Part shown: piece after piece, positions 15,936-24,364 of the stretch | How the letters are laid out: every line of letters begins with the position of its first letter | Numbering within the stretch: the stretch's first letter is position 1 | Assembly: GCA_034431315.1 (NCBI GenBank) | Contig: DAOUDK010000044.1 | Coordinates: 1-64,000 of the forward strand | DNA length: 64,000 nt | Source of the DNA: JAUWOY01 sp034431315 | Lineage (GTDB): Bacteria > Chloroflexota > Anaerolineae > VGOG01 | Direction of reading: 5' to 3' | Position numbers and translations under genes: made by a program | Notes under the pieces: model-generated | Told to the model about the DNA's origin: nothing | Database searches by the model: none | What the model saw: the letters and a program-made list of their open reading frames with translations, nothing else

Positions 15936-17162
15936 TCACTCCTCCAGCAAAGGCCGCACGATGGGGTGCACGTCGTACCACACTCCCTCGCCGTTGCGGT
16001 ACTCCAGAGCACTCAAGTTGTGCAGGAGTGCCCGATGCTCCTCGTCGTTCTCCACCCGCTTGCGCTCCCGCACCCTCCGCAGCAGGTGCAACTGCTCCGA
16101 GGTCAGGAGCACCTCGTAGTCAATCCTCATGCGGGCCGCAGCCTGCTCTACTACCTTTTCGTCAATGGCCGATTTCTCCGCCTCCATAGCCACCAGACAG
16201 GCCCGCCGGGCCAGGATGACCAGCTCTCGGGCCAGGCCACCGCTCCATCCGACCAGCCCCGTCAACGCCTCAGGGGTGAACAGTCGCTCCTCCGCCCGCA
16301 GGGTGAGGATCTTCTGCAAACGGGCCAATCCCACCCCATCGGGCGAGCCATCGCGGTGGCTGACGGGGAAATTGGGCAGCACCACCGGCTCGGAGAAGCT
16401 GTGGCGTACCTGGATGAAGTCGTTGTCGTGGCGCAGAGCGGTGGGAAAGGTGTAGATGATGCAGCAGCCCGGTGAGGTCAGGGAGGGGGCATGACCGCAG
16501 AAAAGCTCCCTGGCCCGAGCCAGGTCGGCCTTGTCCAGGTCCTCCACGATAACTAACACCCGCCGCCCCGTCGCTCGTTCAATCTCCCGACTCAGTAGAT
16601 CTACGTTCTCCAGCAGGTCAGAGAGACGGGGCTCCACCTTCTCCCGCACCAGGGTGCGGGTGGTGGCCTCTTTCCCCACCTTCCCCTCCAACTTGATCAC
16701 GTAGAAGTTCAACTCTGCCCCTACGCTCGCCTCACCCCGCTTTTCGATGACCACCTCTTTGGAGACCTCTTTGGTGAAATCCAGGATGTGGCGCAGCAGT
16801 TCCTCTTTTACTTCCACCTCGCGCTCGGTGGCGGCGTGGATCAGCCTTGCCGCCAGCGAGAAGAGCACGTCCACGTAGTTCACATCGAAGAGATTGAGGA
16901 CGTTTTTCACCGAGTAGTCCACCACAAAGAACTGGTCCTTGAGGAGCGAGGTCAATTTGGCCAGTTCGGTGGACTTACCGCTCCCCCGGTGGCCAGTGAA
17001 GAGGATCTTCTGGGGCCGCCCGGTGTGCCGCAGTAGCAGAGCCAACTCTTGCAGAGGGCTCATGGCCCGCTCCACGAAATAGTCCTGTAGCTCCTGATCG
17101 GTTTTCAGTGGGCTCTCCGGGTCGAAGATGTTCAGAGCCTGGGCCAACGTTTTGGCTCTCAT
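15936..17162 (-). CDS. P-loop ATPase (KAP/STAND-like)
   Basis: 408-residue soluble ATPase. Walker A is GHRGSGKST near residue 55, Walker B is VLVIVEDLDKAD near 195, followed by a sensor-type FPTALRHDND and a helical/winged-helix C-terminal half ending HPIVRPLLEE. The pattern resembles KAP or NACHT/STAND-like NTPases used in signalling, defence or transcription regulation. The start at 17162 has GAGAGGAG 7 nt upstream, which is better than 17180. The stop overlaps the ribosome-binding region of the TPR gene, so the two products are made together. No effector (nuclease, protease, toxin) is visible next to the pair. Confidence 0.85.
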   Translation of the reverse strand: MRAKTLAQALNIFDPESPLKTDQELQDYFVERAMSPLQELALLLRHTGRPQKILFTGHRGSGKSTELAKLTSLLKDQFFVVDYSVKNVLNLFDVNYVDVLFSLAARLIHAATEREVEVKEELLRHILDFTKEVSKEVVIEKRGEASVGAELNFYVIKLEGKVGKEATTRTLVREKVEPRLSDLLENVDLLSREIERATGRRVLVIVEDLDKADLARARELFCGHAPSLTSPGCCIIYTFPTALRHDNDFIQVRHSFSEPVVLPNFPVSHRDGSPDGVGLARLQKILTLRAEERLFTPEALTGLVGWSGGLARELVILARRACLVAMEAEKSAIDEKVVEQAAARMRIDYEVLLTSEQLHLLRRVRERKRVENDEEHRALLHNLSALEYRNGEGVWYDVHPIVRPLLEE

Positions 17163-17189
17163 TGGATTCTCCTCTCTCATTTCATTAAG

Positions 17190-18482
17190 TTAGCGAACTA
17201 TTATGGTTTCCTGACGCCCCGGCCCAACGGAAACAAAGGCCGCAGGTGCGTCGGCCAACTCTTCGACCCGCCGCACATAATTCAGGGCTGCCTGAGGTAG
17301 ATCGGACAGAGCCCTGGCACCCCTGATGTCCTCGCTCCAGCCAGGCCACTCCTCGTAGATGGGCGCGCACTCAGCCAATACCTCCGCCCCAGACGGGAAG
17401 CTCTCCAGATGCTGTCCACGATAATCGTAGGCCACGCAGATTTTGAGAGTTTCCAGTCCAGTTAAGATGTCCAGTTTGGTGATGGCAAGCTCCGTCAGGC
17501 CGTTGATCTGGGCCGCGTAGCGCAAGGCCACCCCATCCAGCCAGCCGCAGCGCCGGGGGCGGCCGGTGGTGGTGCCGTACTCGTCCCACGGCTGCTCCCC
17601 TGTTCCTCGCAGCCGATCACCCACCTCGTCGAGCAATTCGGTGGGCATGGGGCCGGCTCCCACTCGCGTCTGGAAGGCCTTGACCACCCCGACGACGCGC
17701 TCGATGTGCCGGGGGCCGAAGCCCAGGCCGGTGAGCGCACCCCCGGCGATGGGCGAGGAACTGGTCACGAAGGGATAGGTGCCGTGGTCGAGATCGAGCA
17801 AAGTGCCTTGCGCTCCCTCGCAGAGCACCATCTTCCCCGCTCTCAAAGCTTCGTGGAGGACAAGCGAGGTATCGGACACGTAGGGAGCCAACTGCGCGGC
17901 GTAGTCCGCGTACTCCTCCGCCACCTCGTGGGGATTGAGCGGCAGTTGATGATAGATTCGCTCCAGAACGGCGTTCTTGGCCTCCACCGCAGCGCACACC
18001 TTCTCCACGAAAGCCCTCTCATCCAGCATGTCCCAGGAGCGCAGGCCAGCCCTGGCCGCCTTGTCGCCATAGGTGGGGCCAATGCCTCGCCTGGTGGTGC
18101 CGATCTTCCCCTCGCCCAGCGACTTCTCGGCAGCGCCGTCCAGAGCAACGTCGTAAGGCATGATCAAATGGGCCCTCGCGCTCAGCTTGAGCCGCTCAGG
18201 CGAGACATCAACGCCTCGCCTGGCCAGTTCGTCCATTTCCCGGCTCAACGTCCTGGGATTAACCACCACCCCGTTGCCGATGATGCAGGTGGTGTGGGGA
18301 TACAGAATCCCTGAGGGCACAAGGTGCAGGGCGAATCTTTCCCCGCCCACGGTCAGCGTGTGGCCGGCGTTGTCGCCTCCGTTGTAGCGGGCCACGATGT
18401 GAACCTCGGCGGCCAGCAGATCGGTTATCTTCCCCTTCCCCTCGTCACCCCATTGGGCGCCGACGATCACCGTAGCAGGCAT
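17190..18482 (-). CDS. purA: adenylosuccinate synthetase
   Basis: 430-residue GTP-dependent enzyme converting IMP and Asp to adenylosuccinate in AMP synthesis. Signatures: QWGDEGKGKITD (P-loop) at 10-21, GGDNAGHT, GNGVVVNP, GIGPTYGDKAAR, CEGAQGTLLDLDHGTYP, KLDILTG. Full length. GGAGG lies 7-8 nt before the ATG. Shares the leftward strand with the M20 hydrolase upstream, 103 nt away across an inverted repeat, so it may have its own promoter. Confidence 0.97.
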   Translation of the reverse strand: MPATVIVGAQWGDEGKGKITDLLAAEVHIVARYNGGDNAGHTLTVGGERFALHLVPSGILYPHTTCIIGNGVVVNPRTLSREMDELARRGVDVSPERLKLSARAHLIMPYDVALDGAAEKSLGEGKIGTTRRGIGPTYGDKAARAGLRSWDMLDERAFVEKVCAAVEAKNAVLERIYHQLPLNPHEVAEEYADYAAQLAPYVSDTSLVLHEALRAGKMVLCEGAQGTLLDLDHGTYPFVTSSSPIAGGALTGLGFGPRHIERVVGVVKAFQTRVGAGPMPTELLDEVGDRLRGTGEQPWDEYGTTTGRPRRCGWLDGVALRYAAQINGLTELAITKLDILTGLETLKICVAYDYRGQHLESFPSGAEVLAECAPIYEEWPGWSEDIRGARALSDLPQAALNYVRRVEELADAPAAFVSVGPGRQETIIVR

Positions 18483-18507
18483 TGGTCTTCCTCCTCAAAC
18501 AAATTTT

Positions 18508-18606
18508 AGAAACCAGGTTTTTCTCCTACTTGCATGGTCGAGCTCTTGCCTTTGGGGCCTCCGCAATGCGACAAGTCCACATTTTTCAGCCAAAAACCTG
18601 GTTTCT
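18508..18606. repeat. inverted repeat (AGAAACCAGGTTTTT) at the M20 hydrolase 3' end
   Basis: Perfect 15-bp arms at 18508-18522 and 18592-18606. The right arm codes for the last residues (RNQVF) of the M20 hydrolase. A third, single copy of the 15-mer is at 27877-27891 in another intergenic region. Confidence 0.85.
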
Positions 18607-19824
18607 GAGCCCCAGCACCTCAACGGCCAGGCGGGCGTAAACTCTGGCGGCGGCCACAACATCGTCCAGGCGTATCTGGTCGTCCACGGTGTGGGCGAAG
18701 CGCTCCTCGCCGGGGCCGAAGCCCACCGTGGGGATGTTGGCCTTCCCCATGGTGTAGACCCCATCGGTGGAAAAGGCCCACTGGCCGATCTTAGGCCGGT
18801 AGCCTAGCGTTTCTCGGATGGCCTTGCTCGTAGCTTTCACCAGCGGGTGATCCTGATCCAGGGCCCAGGGGGGATAGAACTCCCTGGCCCGGCACTCGTA
18901 GCCAGTGTAGCTGGTCGCTTGATACTCGGTGACTTTCACCCTGGCCTGGACTCCCTCACGGGCGATGATCCTCTGGATCTCCGCCAGGGCCTTGGCCTCG
19001 GTCTCACCCAGCGTAAGGCGGCGATCAATGTAGAAGGTGCAGGTGTCGGGGATGGCATTGCGGCTGGCGGCGGAACTATCAATCTGAGTGACGGCGATGC
19101 TTCCCTGCCCCAGAAAAGCATCGTCAGCCAACTGGGGGGCCAGAAGCTCGACGCCAAAGATAAGTCGAGCGGCGTCGCAGATAGCGTTCCTTCCTCGCCC
19201 GGGAGTGGCGGCATGACAGGACCTACCTCGCACAATGACTTTCATTTCTACGCGACCCCGGTGGCCCCGTTTTATTTGCAGATTCGAGGGCTCCCCCAGG
19301 ACGACGAAATCGGGCCTGATCCCCTCTTGCTCGATCAACACCTGCATCGCCAGGCCCTCGCAGGGTTCTTCCTGGACGATGCCCACCACACAGAGCTCGC
19401 CAGCCAGTTGGATGCCCGCGTCAACGAGAGCCTTGCCTCCGTAGACCATAGCCGCCAACGCGCCCTTCATGTCACAAGCTCCCAGGCCGTACAGCACCCC
19501 GCCCTCGATCTGGGCTCCGTAGGGATCGCGTGCCCAGGAATCGGGGTCGCTGACGCCCACGGTGTCCATGTGGCCATCGTAAATGAGCCTGGGGCCAGTG
19601 CCAGCGCCACGGTGTCCTGAGGCCGCTTCGCTTACTGTCGAAGGAAGGCAGCCGATCACGTTTCCGATGCGGTCGCGCCTCACATTGGGGAAACCCACCC
19701 GCCACATCTCTTCCGCCAGGCGCTCGGCTAGCGCCTTCTCCCTGGTCGAAGGACTGGGGATACGGATCAAATCCTGAAGAAAAGCAACCAAATCGCTGCG
19801 GTCTCGGGAAGATAGATCAAACAT
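18586..19824 (-). CDS. M20 family metallohydrolase (YgeY-like)
   Basis: 412-residue zinc amidohydrolase of the ArgE/DapE/YgeY branch. Metal ligands are visible in YDGHMDTVG, ACDMKGALA and VQEEPCEG; the dimerisation lid has GRSCHAATPGRGRNA. YgeY-type members are sometimes linked to selenium/purine metabolism; no such genes are adjacent here. Two short repeat-derived insertions are apparent: PSTVSEAASGHRGAG near residue 62 (coded by a dispersed GTCCTGAG...GTCGAAGG repeat at 19610-19649) and the C-terminal RNQVFG. Cleaves N-acyl or peptide bonds; substrate not decided. Confidence 0.9.
   Translation of the reverse strand: MFDLSSRDRSDLVAFLQDLIRIPSPSTREKALAERLAEEMWRVGFPNVRRDRIGNVIGCLPSTVSEAASGHRGAGTGPRLIYDGHMDTVGVSDPDSWARDPYGAQIEGGVLYGLGACDMKGALAAMVYGGKALVDAGIQLAGELCVVGIVQEEPCEGLAMQVLIEQEGIRPDFVVLGEPSNLQIKRGHRGRVEMKVIVRGRSCHAATPGRGRNAICDAARLIFGVELLAPQLADDAFLGQGSIAVTQIDSSAASRNAIPDTCTFYIDRRLTLGETEAKALAEIQRIIAREGVQARVKVTEYQATSYTGYECRAREFYPPWALDQDHPLVKATSKAIRETLGYRPKIGQWAFSTDGVYTMGKANIPTVGFGPGEERFAHTVDDQIRLDDVVAAARVYARLAVEVLGLRNQVFG
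19610..19649. repeat. GTCCTGAG...GTCGAAGG dispersed repeat, coding
   Basis: A ~40-bp variant of a dispersed unit seen also at 22382-22406 and 36927-36952. Here it codes for PSTVSEAASGHR inside the M20 hydrolase; the copy at 22382 codes for PSTSSGHR in a glycosyltransferase. Confidence 0.7.
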
Positions 19825-19832
19825 GGTTCAAC

Positions 19833-19896
19833 TCCAAAATCCAAAGTCCAAAGTTCAAAGTCTTTTTGAGCTTTGATCTTTGAACTTTGAGCTTTA
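19833..19896. repeat. fold-back heptamer tract between sugar transferase and M20 hydrolase
   Basis: Four units of CCAAAGT/TCAAAGT type followed directly by four or five units of the reverse complement (CTTTGAA type), giving a hairpin of heptamers. It fills the 69-nt gap between the two genes; the sugar transferase stop codon lies in its last bases. This is the only tract carrying both orientations and the only one not within a coding frame or joining two genes. Confidence 0.9.
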
Positions 19897-21321
19897 GTAC
19901 GCGCCTTTGCCAGCAAGGACAGCAGGAATGGTCTTCAGAGCGATCTTGAGATCCAAAAGAGGCGACCAATTCTCCAGGTAGTAGATATCCAGCAGGCACA
20001 TCTCATCGAAGGTGAGCTGGCTGCGGCCACTGACCTGCCAGAGGCCGGTGATGCCCGGCGGGATCTCCAGCCGCCTGCGGTGCCACTCCTGGTACTGCTC
20101 CACCTCCGAAGGGATGGCCGGGCGCGGGCCGACCAGGCTCATCTCCCCCCGCAAGACGTTATAAAACTGAGGAAGCTCGTCCAGGCTGGTGCGACGCAGG
20201 AACCTGCCCACTCGAGTACAGCGTGGGTCGTGCCGGATCTTGAAAGTGGCGCCCATGACTTCATCCCGGTCTGCCAATTGACGGCGTTCCCCCTCTGCCC
20301 CCTGGCGCATGGAGCGAAACTTGTGGAACACAAACCTTCGCCCCCCTTTGCCCACCCGAACCTGTTTGAAAAGGATGGGGCCGCTGGAATCCAGTTTAAT
20401 GGCCGCGGAGATTAGAAGCAGCAGGGGGGAGAGCAAAATCAATGCTGCCAAAGAGAGGACAATGTCGCTGGCTCGCTTGAAGGCCAGGTTCCAACCAGTG
20501 ATAGATACCTCCTTGACCCCGATAATGGGAATCCCGCCCAGGTCCTCTATGTCCACCCGGCTGAGGGCCAACTGAAACAGGTCGGGCACGATGCGAGCTC
20601 GAACCCGCTCCCGCTCACATTGACGCATGATGCCTAAAATCTTGCGATGATGCATCCAGGGCAGGGTGATGATCACTTCGTCAATGGTCTCCTCTTGCAC
20701 GACGCGGGGCAGGTTACCAATCCTCCCCAGGGCCTTGAAGCGACCGATGTCTGTCCTACTCTTCTCAGCGTCATCATCAACGAAGCCAATGACCTGATAG
20801 CCCAACTCAGGCTGGGCCACGATGTTGCGCATCAGCCTACGGCCCACTTCGCCGGCCCCGACTATGAGCACGCGATCCACCCCCAGGCCTCGCCGCATGC
20901 GGCTTTCCCAGACCCAACGCTTGATCAGGCGGCTGAGCGAGAGCAAAGTGACGATTATCCCCCCCGCCCATAAGAACATCAAGCGGGAATAGACCTGAGG
21001 GCGAAACCAGAAGGTTATGGCCGTTACGATGACGATGCCGGTGGTGGTGCCGCCGACCAGGGCATAGACCTCATCGAGCCAGGCGGCGCCGCGAGGCAGA
21101 TTGTAGACCCCCCCCAGCTTGTAGGCGAGCATCAACAGAACCGTCAACACCAAAGCGAAAGGTATGTACATCTGGAAGGGAGCATAGTTGGCAGGATCCA
21201 CGGCCCGAAACCACTGCAGGTCATAGCGCACCCAGTAGGCAGCGGTGAAGGCCAGGTTAATTAGCATGATATCCGTCAGGGCTATTATCAGGGAAACCCA
21301 TCGCCGGTATCGCTCAAACAT
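19894..21321 (-). CDS. undecaprenyl-phosphate sugar phosphotransferase (WbaP/exopolysaccharide type)
   Basis: 475-residue polyprenyl-phosphate hexose-1-phosphate transferase that starts exopolysaccharide repeat units at the inner face of the membrane. The N-terminal half has four to five membrane helices, then a Rossmann-like CoA-binding domain with RVLIVGAGEVGRRL. A further membrane-associated helix (SLAALILLSPLLLL) leads the catalytic bacterial sugar-transferase domain with GPILFKQVRVG, FHKFRSM, RTSLDELPQF, GPRPAIP and PGITGLWQV. Its ATG overlaps the stop of the upstream GT4 by 8 nt (ATGTTTGA), so the two are coupled. Confidence 0.95.
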   Translation of the reverse strand: MFERYRRWVSLIIALTDIMLINLAFTAAYWVRYDLQWFRAVDPANYAPFQMYIPFALVLTVLLMLAYKLGGVYNLPRGAAWLDEVYALVGGTTTGIVIVTAITFWFRPQVYSRLMFLWAGGIIVTLLSLSRLIKRWVWESRMRRGLGVDRVLIVGAGEVGRRLMRNIVAQPELGYQVIGFVDDDAEKSRTDIGRFKALGRIGNLPRVVQEETIDEVIITLPWMHHRKILGIMRQCERERVRARIVPDLFQLALSRVDIEDLGGIPIIGVKEVSITGWNLAFKRASDIVLSLAALILLSPLLLLISAAIKLDSSGPILFKQVRVGKGGRRFVFHKFRSMRQGAEGERRQLADRDEVMGATFKIRHDPRCTRVGRFLRRTSLDELPQFYNVLRGEMSLVGPRPAIPSEVEQYQEWHRRRLEIPPGITGLWQVSGRSQLTFDEMCLLDIYYLENWSPLLDLKIALKTIPAVLAGKGAY

Positions 21322-22558
21322 CTTCGTACTCCATCGCTCGCTGGTAGACCTGCACCGTCTCCTGAGCCGTTTTTGTCCACGAAAAGCCTCTGGCCCTTTG
21401 CAGGCCCCGCTTCCTCATCTCCTGCCGGAGAGCCTCGTCGCCCAAGACTCGCCTCATGGCCTTTGCCAGTCCCTCGACGTCCAACGGATCAACGGTCAGC
21501 CCCGCCTCGCCCACCACCTCCGGCAGCGACGACGTGTTGGCCGTGATCACCGGCGTCCCACAGGCCATGGCCTCCAAAGGGGGCAGACCGAAGCCTTCGT
21601 AGAGAGAGGGGTAAACGAAGAGCTCCGCCGCGTTGTACCACAGAGGCAACTCGCTGACGGGGATGTAGCCGGGAAACATCACCTGGCCCTCCAGACCCAA
21701 CTCCTCCACGCGGGCGAAAACGTCCTGGTAAAACCAACCCTTGGCCCCACCGATGACCAATCGCAAATCGCAAATCGCAAATCGCAAATCGGCAAAGGCT
21801 TCGATGAGCCTGGTTACGTTTTTACGCGGCTCGATGGTTCCCACGAAGAGGATGAAGCGCTCCGGCAGGCCCCGCTTCGACCGAAAAGCTGCCACCTCCC
21901 CCCGTTCCCCCCAACTTTGGGGGGGCAGGGGGGCCAGGGGACGGAAGGCCTCGTCTATTCCGCAGTAGATCACCTCCACTTTCTCAGGCGGAACCCCCAG
22001 CAGGCGGACCACGTCGCGTTTGGTGCTCTCCGAGATGGCGATGATGCGCCTGGCCCTCCTGGCTGAGAGGCGGGTGAAGAGGCCCAGATAGAAGCGCTTG
22101 AAACGCTTGAAACTCTCAGGATAGAGAAGAAAACTGAGATCATAGATAGTAACCACCATGGGACAGGGCGAGAGCAGGGGCGTGACGAAAGCCAGGGCGT
22201 GAAGCAAGTCCACCCTTTCTTTTCGCAAAGCGAAAGGTTGAACCACCTGTTCCCAGAGGATCCTGACCACGGGCCTGGAGGTAGGCAACCGCGAAAGCTT
22301 CAGTGCCAGCCCTGTGGAATAGGCCTCTTCTACAGAGTCTAAGTTGGAATATGACGTATTCCACAGGGCCAGCCCCGAACTGCGGTGTCCTGAGCTTGTC
22401 GAAGGGGCGAACCGCCCATCGCCGAGGAAAGCCGTATAGCGGTTATCGTGGTCAACGCGAGGCAAATGGGTGAGCAAGTTGTGGATGTACCAGTTGATGC
22501 CCGCGCCCCGATAGGTCTCTGCCAGGGACAGGAGGTGGGCGTTTAGGCCGATGTGCAT
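21314..22558 (-). CDS. glycosyltransferase family 4
   Basis: 414-residue GT-B retaining glycosyltransferase. N-terminal MHIGLNAHLLS and the donor-domain motifs ILFVGTIEPRKNVTRLIEA, FVYPSLYEGFGLPPLEAMACGTPV (EX7E) are clear. AGGAG lies 7 nt before the ATG, and a promoter-like TTGCCC-17-TATAAT is upstream at 22686-22714. Two repeat-coded insertions: PSTSSGHRS near residue 53 (22382-22406) and RFAICDLRL near residue 258 from a CGCAAAT heptamer tract (21761-21788), set in the helix after the donor-domain nucleotide loop. First gene of the polysaccharide operon with the sugar transferase. Confidence 0.94.
   Translation of the reverse strand: MHIGLNAHLLSLAETYRGAGINWYIHNLLTHLPRVDHDNRYTAFLGDGRFAPSTSSGHRSSGLALWNTSYSNLDSVEEAYSTGLALKLSRLPTSRPVVRILWEQVVQPFALRKERVDLLHALAFVTPLLSPCPMVVTIYDLSFLLYPESFKRFKRFYLGLFTRLSARRARRIIAISESTKRDVVRLLGVPPEKVEVIYCGIDEAFRPLAPLPPQSWGERGEVAAFRSKRGLPERFILFVGTIEPRKNVTRLIEAFADLRFAICDLRLVIGGAKGWFYQDVFARVEELGLEGQVMFPGYIPVSELPLWYNAAELFVYPSLYEGFGLPPLEAMACGTPVITANTSSLPEVVGEAGLTVDPLDVEGLAKAMRRVLGDEALRQEMRKRGLQRARGFSWTKTAQETVQVYQRAMEYEDV
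21761..21788. repeat. heptamer tract in the GT4 gene (4 units, TCGCAAA type)
   Basis: Four perfect TCGCAAA units, in frame in the GT4 gene; the sense strand reads FAICDLR. Stop-free on both strands. Confidence 0.9.
22382..22406. repeat. GTCCTGAGCTTGTCGAAGG dispersed repeat, coding
   Basis: 25-bp unit coding for PSTSSGHR in the GT4 protein. The reverse complement occurs with few changes at 36927-36952, where it codes for LSLSKGQ in the S74-domain protein. Confidence 0.75.
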
Positions 22559-22685
22559 TTTTTCTCCTGGTGTAGTTTGGCGGGCAGGGTAATCACTCCG
22601 CGTTGTCGGATTTGGATGGTGCTGGCTTCCATAAGGCGTCTCCTGGGCAAGAGCTGGATTTGCGGAATATCAGCATTTCAGCTAC

Positions 22686-22714
22686 ATTATAGCATCATTA
22701 ATCATCAGGGGCAA
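22686..22714 (-). promoter_or_regulatory. sigma70-like promoter of the polysaccharide operon
   Basis: On the minus strand TTGCCC (22709-22714) and TATAAT (22686-22691) are separated by 17 nt, 128 nt before the GT4 start. Remaining intergenic sequence 22559-22680 shows nothing else clear. Confidence 0.6.
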
Positions 22715-22756
22715 ACCGCGACTCCCTCCTGAGTGTTGTTGGTTTGAGGGCACCTA

Positions 22757-22835
22757 AATATGACATCGAATTTCGAGGATTTAACGAATTTAATGCCGCC
22801 GATTCGATAAATCCTTTCTGTTCGTTGTCATATTT
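22757..22835. repeat. imperfect 34-bp inverted repeat
   Basis: Arms 22757-22790 and 22802-22835 (AAATATGACA.../...TGTCATATTT) form a long imperfect hairpin with an 11-nt loop. It belongs to the same family as 14506-14575 (shared ACGAATTT and TTCGTTGT blocks). Noncoding, in the 22.6-23.05 kb gap. Confidence 0.75.
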
Positions 22836-22931
22836 GGCAAACCATCACTCAGCAACACTTTACAGGGAGACCCCAAATCGCTTCACTCACGAAAAATCTC
22901 TTAGCACGTCAAAGCAGAGGGATAAGTGGAA

Positions 22932-23020
22932 CTGTCAACGGATTCGGGGAGCGGATTGAACGGATTGGGGCTCCGTGCGCGGCATCTTCCGTTCAATCCG
23001 TTCCAAAAATCCGCTGACAG
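22932..23020. repeat. 89-bp palindromic MITE-like element, copy 1
   Basis: Ends CTGTCA/TGACAG, ~33-bp arms (with AACGGATT and GAACGGA blocks) around a 23-nt centre. Almost identical, in inverted orientation, to 27975-28063 (one clear mismatch), and related to 35546-35627. Similarity to copy 2 extends into the flank to about 23047. It lies 36 nt past the stop of the leftward GT4 gene. Confidence 0.9.
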
Positions 23021-23056
23021 TGTTCTGCATCTTCTATCCCCTTGCTTATGGATCGT

Positions 23057-24196
23057 CTATGCCCCGCCCAACAACTCGCAGTACACCTGGTACGTCTTTG
23101 CCGCCACCTGGGCCTGGGTGTAATGGGCCAGCACCCGCTCTTGGCCTCGTCGAGCGAGCTCGTCTCGCAAAGCTGGATCAGCCATTAGTTGGGACAGCCT
23201 GGCCCGCAAAGCCTGGACATCGCCCTCGGCGAAGACCAGGCCCGCTTCGCCGATGACGTTGGGAATCTCCCCTGAGTCCGAACCCACCACCGACACCCCA
23301 CAAGCCATGGCCTCGATCAACACCCGCCCGAACTGCTCCTTCCAGTTGGGCTTGGTCAGGGAGGGCAGAACCAAGGCGTCCAGTTGGTGGTAATGGCCAG
23401 GCATCTGAGTGGAAGGGATGGGTTCCTCAAACCACACCTGCTCGGCGATGCCCAGCTCCGCTGCCAGCCTTTCCAGGCGCGCTCTCTGTGGCCCGCTCCC
23501 CAGGATGCGCAACCGCCAGGCACCGCTCAAACCAGCCACTGCCCGCAGCAAGATGTGCACCCCCTTCTCCTCCACCAACCTTCCCACATAGCCAATAGTG
23601 AATTGTGAATTACGAATTGCGAATTGTGAATTTGGAGCTTTGAGCTTTGAGCTTTGAACTTTGAGCTTGTAGATCTCGGGGTCCACCCCAAACTGTGGAA
23701 TCACCCTGACAGGTCCTCGATACCTCTTCGCTATCAGCACCCCCACTGCCTCAGAGTTTCCAGCGATAGCATAATCAGCGGTTCGCAAGTTATAGCTCTC
23801 GATGAGGCTGAAGGGGGGCGGATAGCGGCGATGGATGTTCTGCCAGGTGAAGAAGACGGCTTTGGCTCCGTGAATTTTGGCCAGGCGCATGGCTTGCCAG
23901 GTAGCCACGTTGTAGGGCTCCTCGTCAATGTGGACGACGTGGGGCTTTATCCTCCTGAAATGCTTGGCCAGGCCCGGGTAGAAATGCAGGTGAAAGTGGC
24001 CATTGAGAGCCATCCTCTCCACAAGCAGACTATACCCCCGCGTATGCTCCCGTTCCAGGCGCATCACCCCTCGCTCGTCGCGCCAATAGGGCGGCACGAC
24101 GACGGTGAGCTCCACATCGGGAAACCTGGCGATTTCCTCTAGTTTTTTTTGATAGGCCCCGACGATACAGGCCTTGGAGATCATCAGCATACGCAA
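23057..24196 (-). CDS. glycosyltransferase family 4
   Basis: About 379-residue GT-B glycosyltransferase (WcaI/RfaB-like). Donor domain motifs: IGYVGRLVEEKGVHILL, VLPSLTKPNWKEQFGRVLIEAMACGVSVVGSDSGEIP (EX7E). The start is taken as TTG at 24196 (MRMLMISKACIVG), 7 nt after AGGAG; an ATG at 24190 is 13 nt away and the frame to 24310 would overlap the divergent promoter. A ten-unit heptamer tract (23597-23666) codes for KLKVQSSKLKAPNSQFAIRN in the linker between the two Rossmann domains, just before the donor-domain first strand. Confidence 0.9.
   Translation of the reverse strand: MRMLMISKACIVGAYQKKLEEIARFPDVELTVVVPPYWRDERGVMRLEREHTRGYSLLVERMALNGHFHLHFYPGLAKHFRRIKPHVVHIDEEPYNVATWQAMRLAKIHGAKAVFFTWQNIHRRYPPPFSLIESYNLRTADYAIAGNSEAVGVLIAKRYRGPVRVIPQFGVDPEIYKLKVQSSKLKAPNSQFAIRNSQFTIGYVGRLVEEKGVHILLRAVAGLSGAWRLRILGSGPQRARLERLAAELGIAEQVWFEEPIPSTQMPGHYHQLDALVLPSLTKPNWKEQFGRVLIEAMACGVSVVGSDSGEIPNVIGEAGLVFAEGDVQALRARLSQLMADPALRDELARRGQERVLAHYTQAQVAAKTYQVYCELLGGA
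23597..23666. repeat. composite heptamer tract in the second GT4 gene (10 units)
   Basis: Five units of AGTGAAT/TGCGAAT type followed in register by five units of TTTGAGC/TTTGAAC type. The junction between the two heptamer types keeps the 7-bp phase. Sense strand is stop-free; the opposite strand would carry TGA in both halves. Confidence 0.95.
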
Positions 24197-24297
24197 ATCG
24201 CTGCTCCTTTCAGGGAAGAGAAGCTTAACAGCCCAGCCAGGTACATTATAACCCCCCGACAGATAAAAAGCAAAGAGCCAGCCGGCGGAGCCCCTGG

Positions 24298-24325
24298 TTG
24301 ACATTTCCATGCCTTGTGCTATAAT
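24298..24325 (+). promoter_or_regulatory. consensus sigma70-type promoter
   Basis: TTGACA (24298-24303), 16-nt spacer, TATAAT (24320-24325). It places the transcript start near 24332, which excludes the more upstream start of the following gene and points to a TTG at 24365. Confidence 0.75.
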
Positions 24326-24364
24326 CTATGCCTGTGGGCGAATCGGGGGAAGGGTTGGCAGAGC

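Noticed and set aside
22932..23020. MITE copy considered as a rho-independent terminator
   Set aside because: The hairpin is long and lacks a U-tract; near-identical inverted copies indicate a mobile repeat instead.
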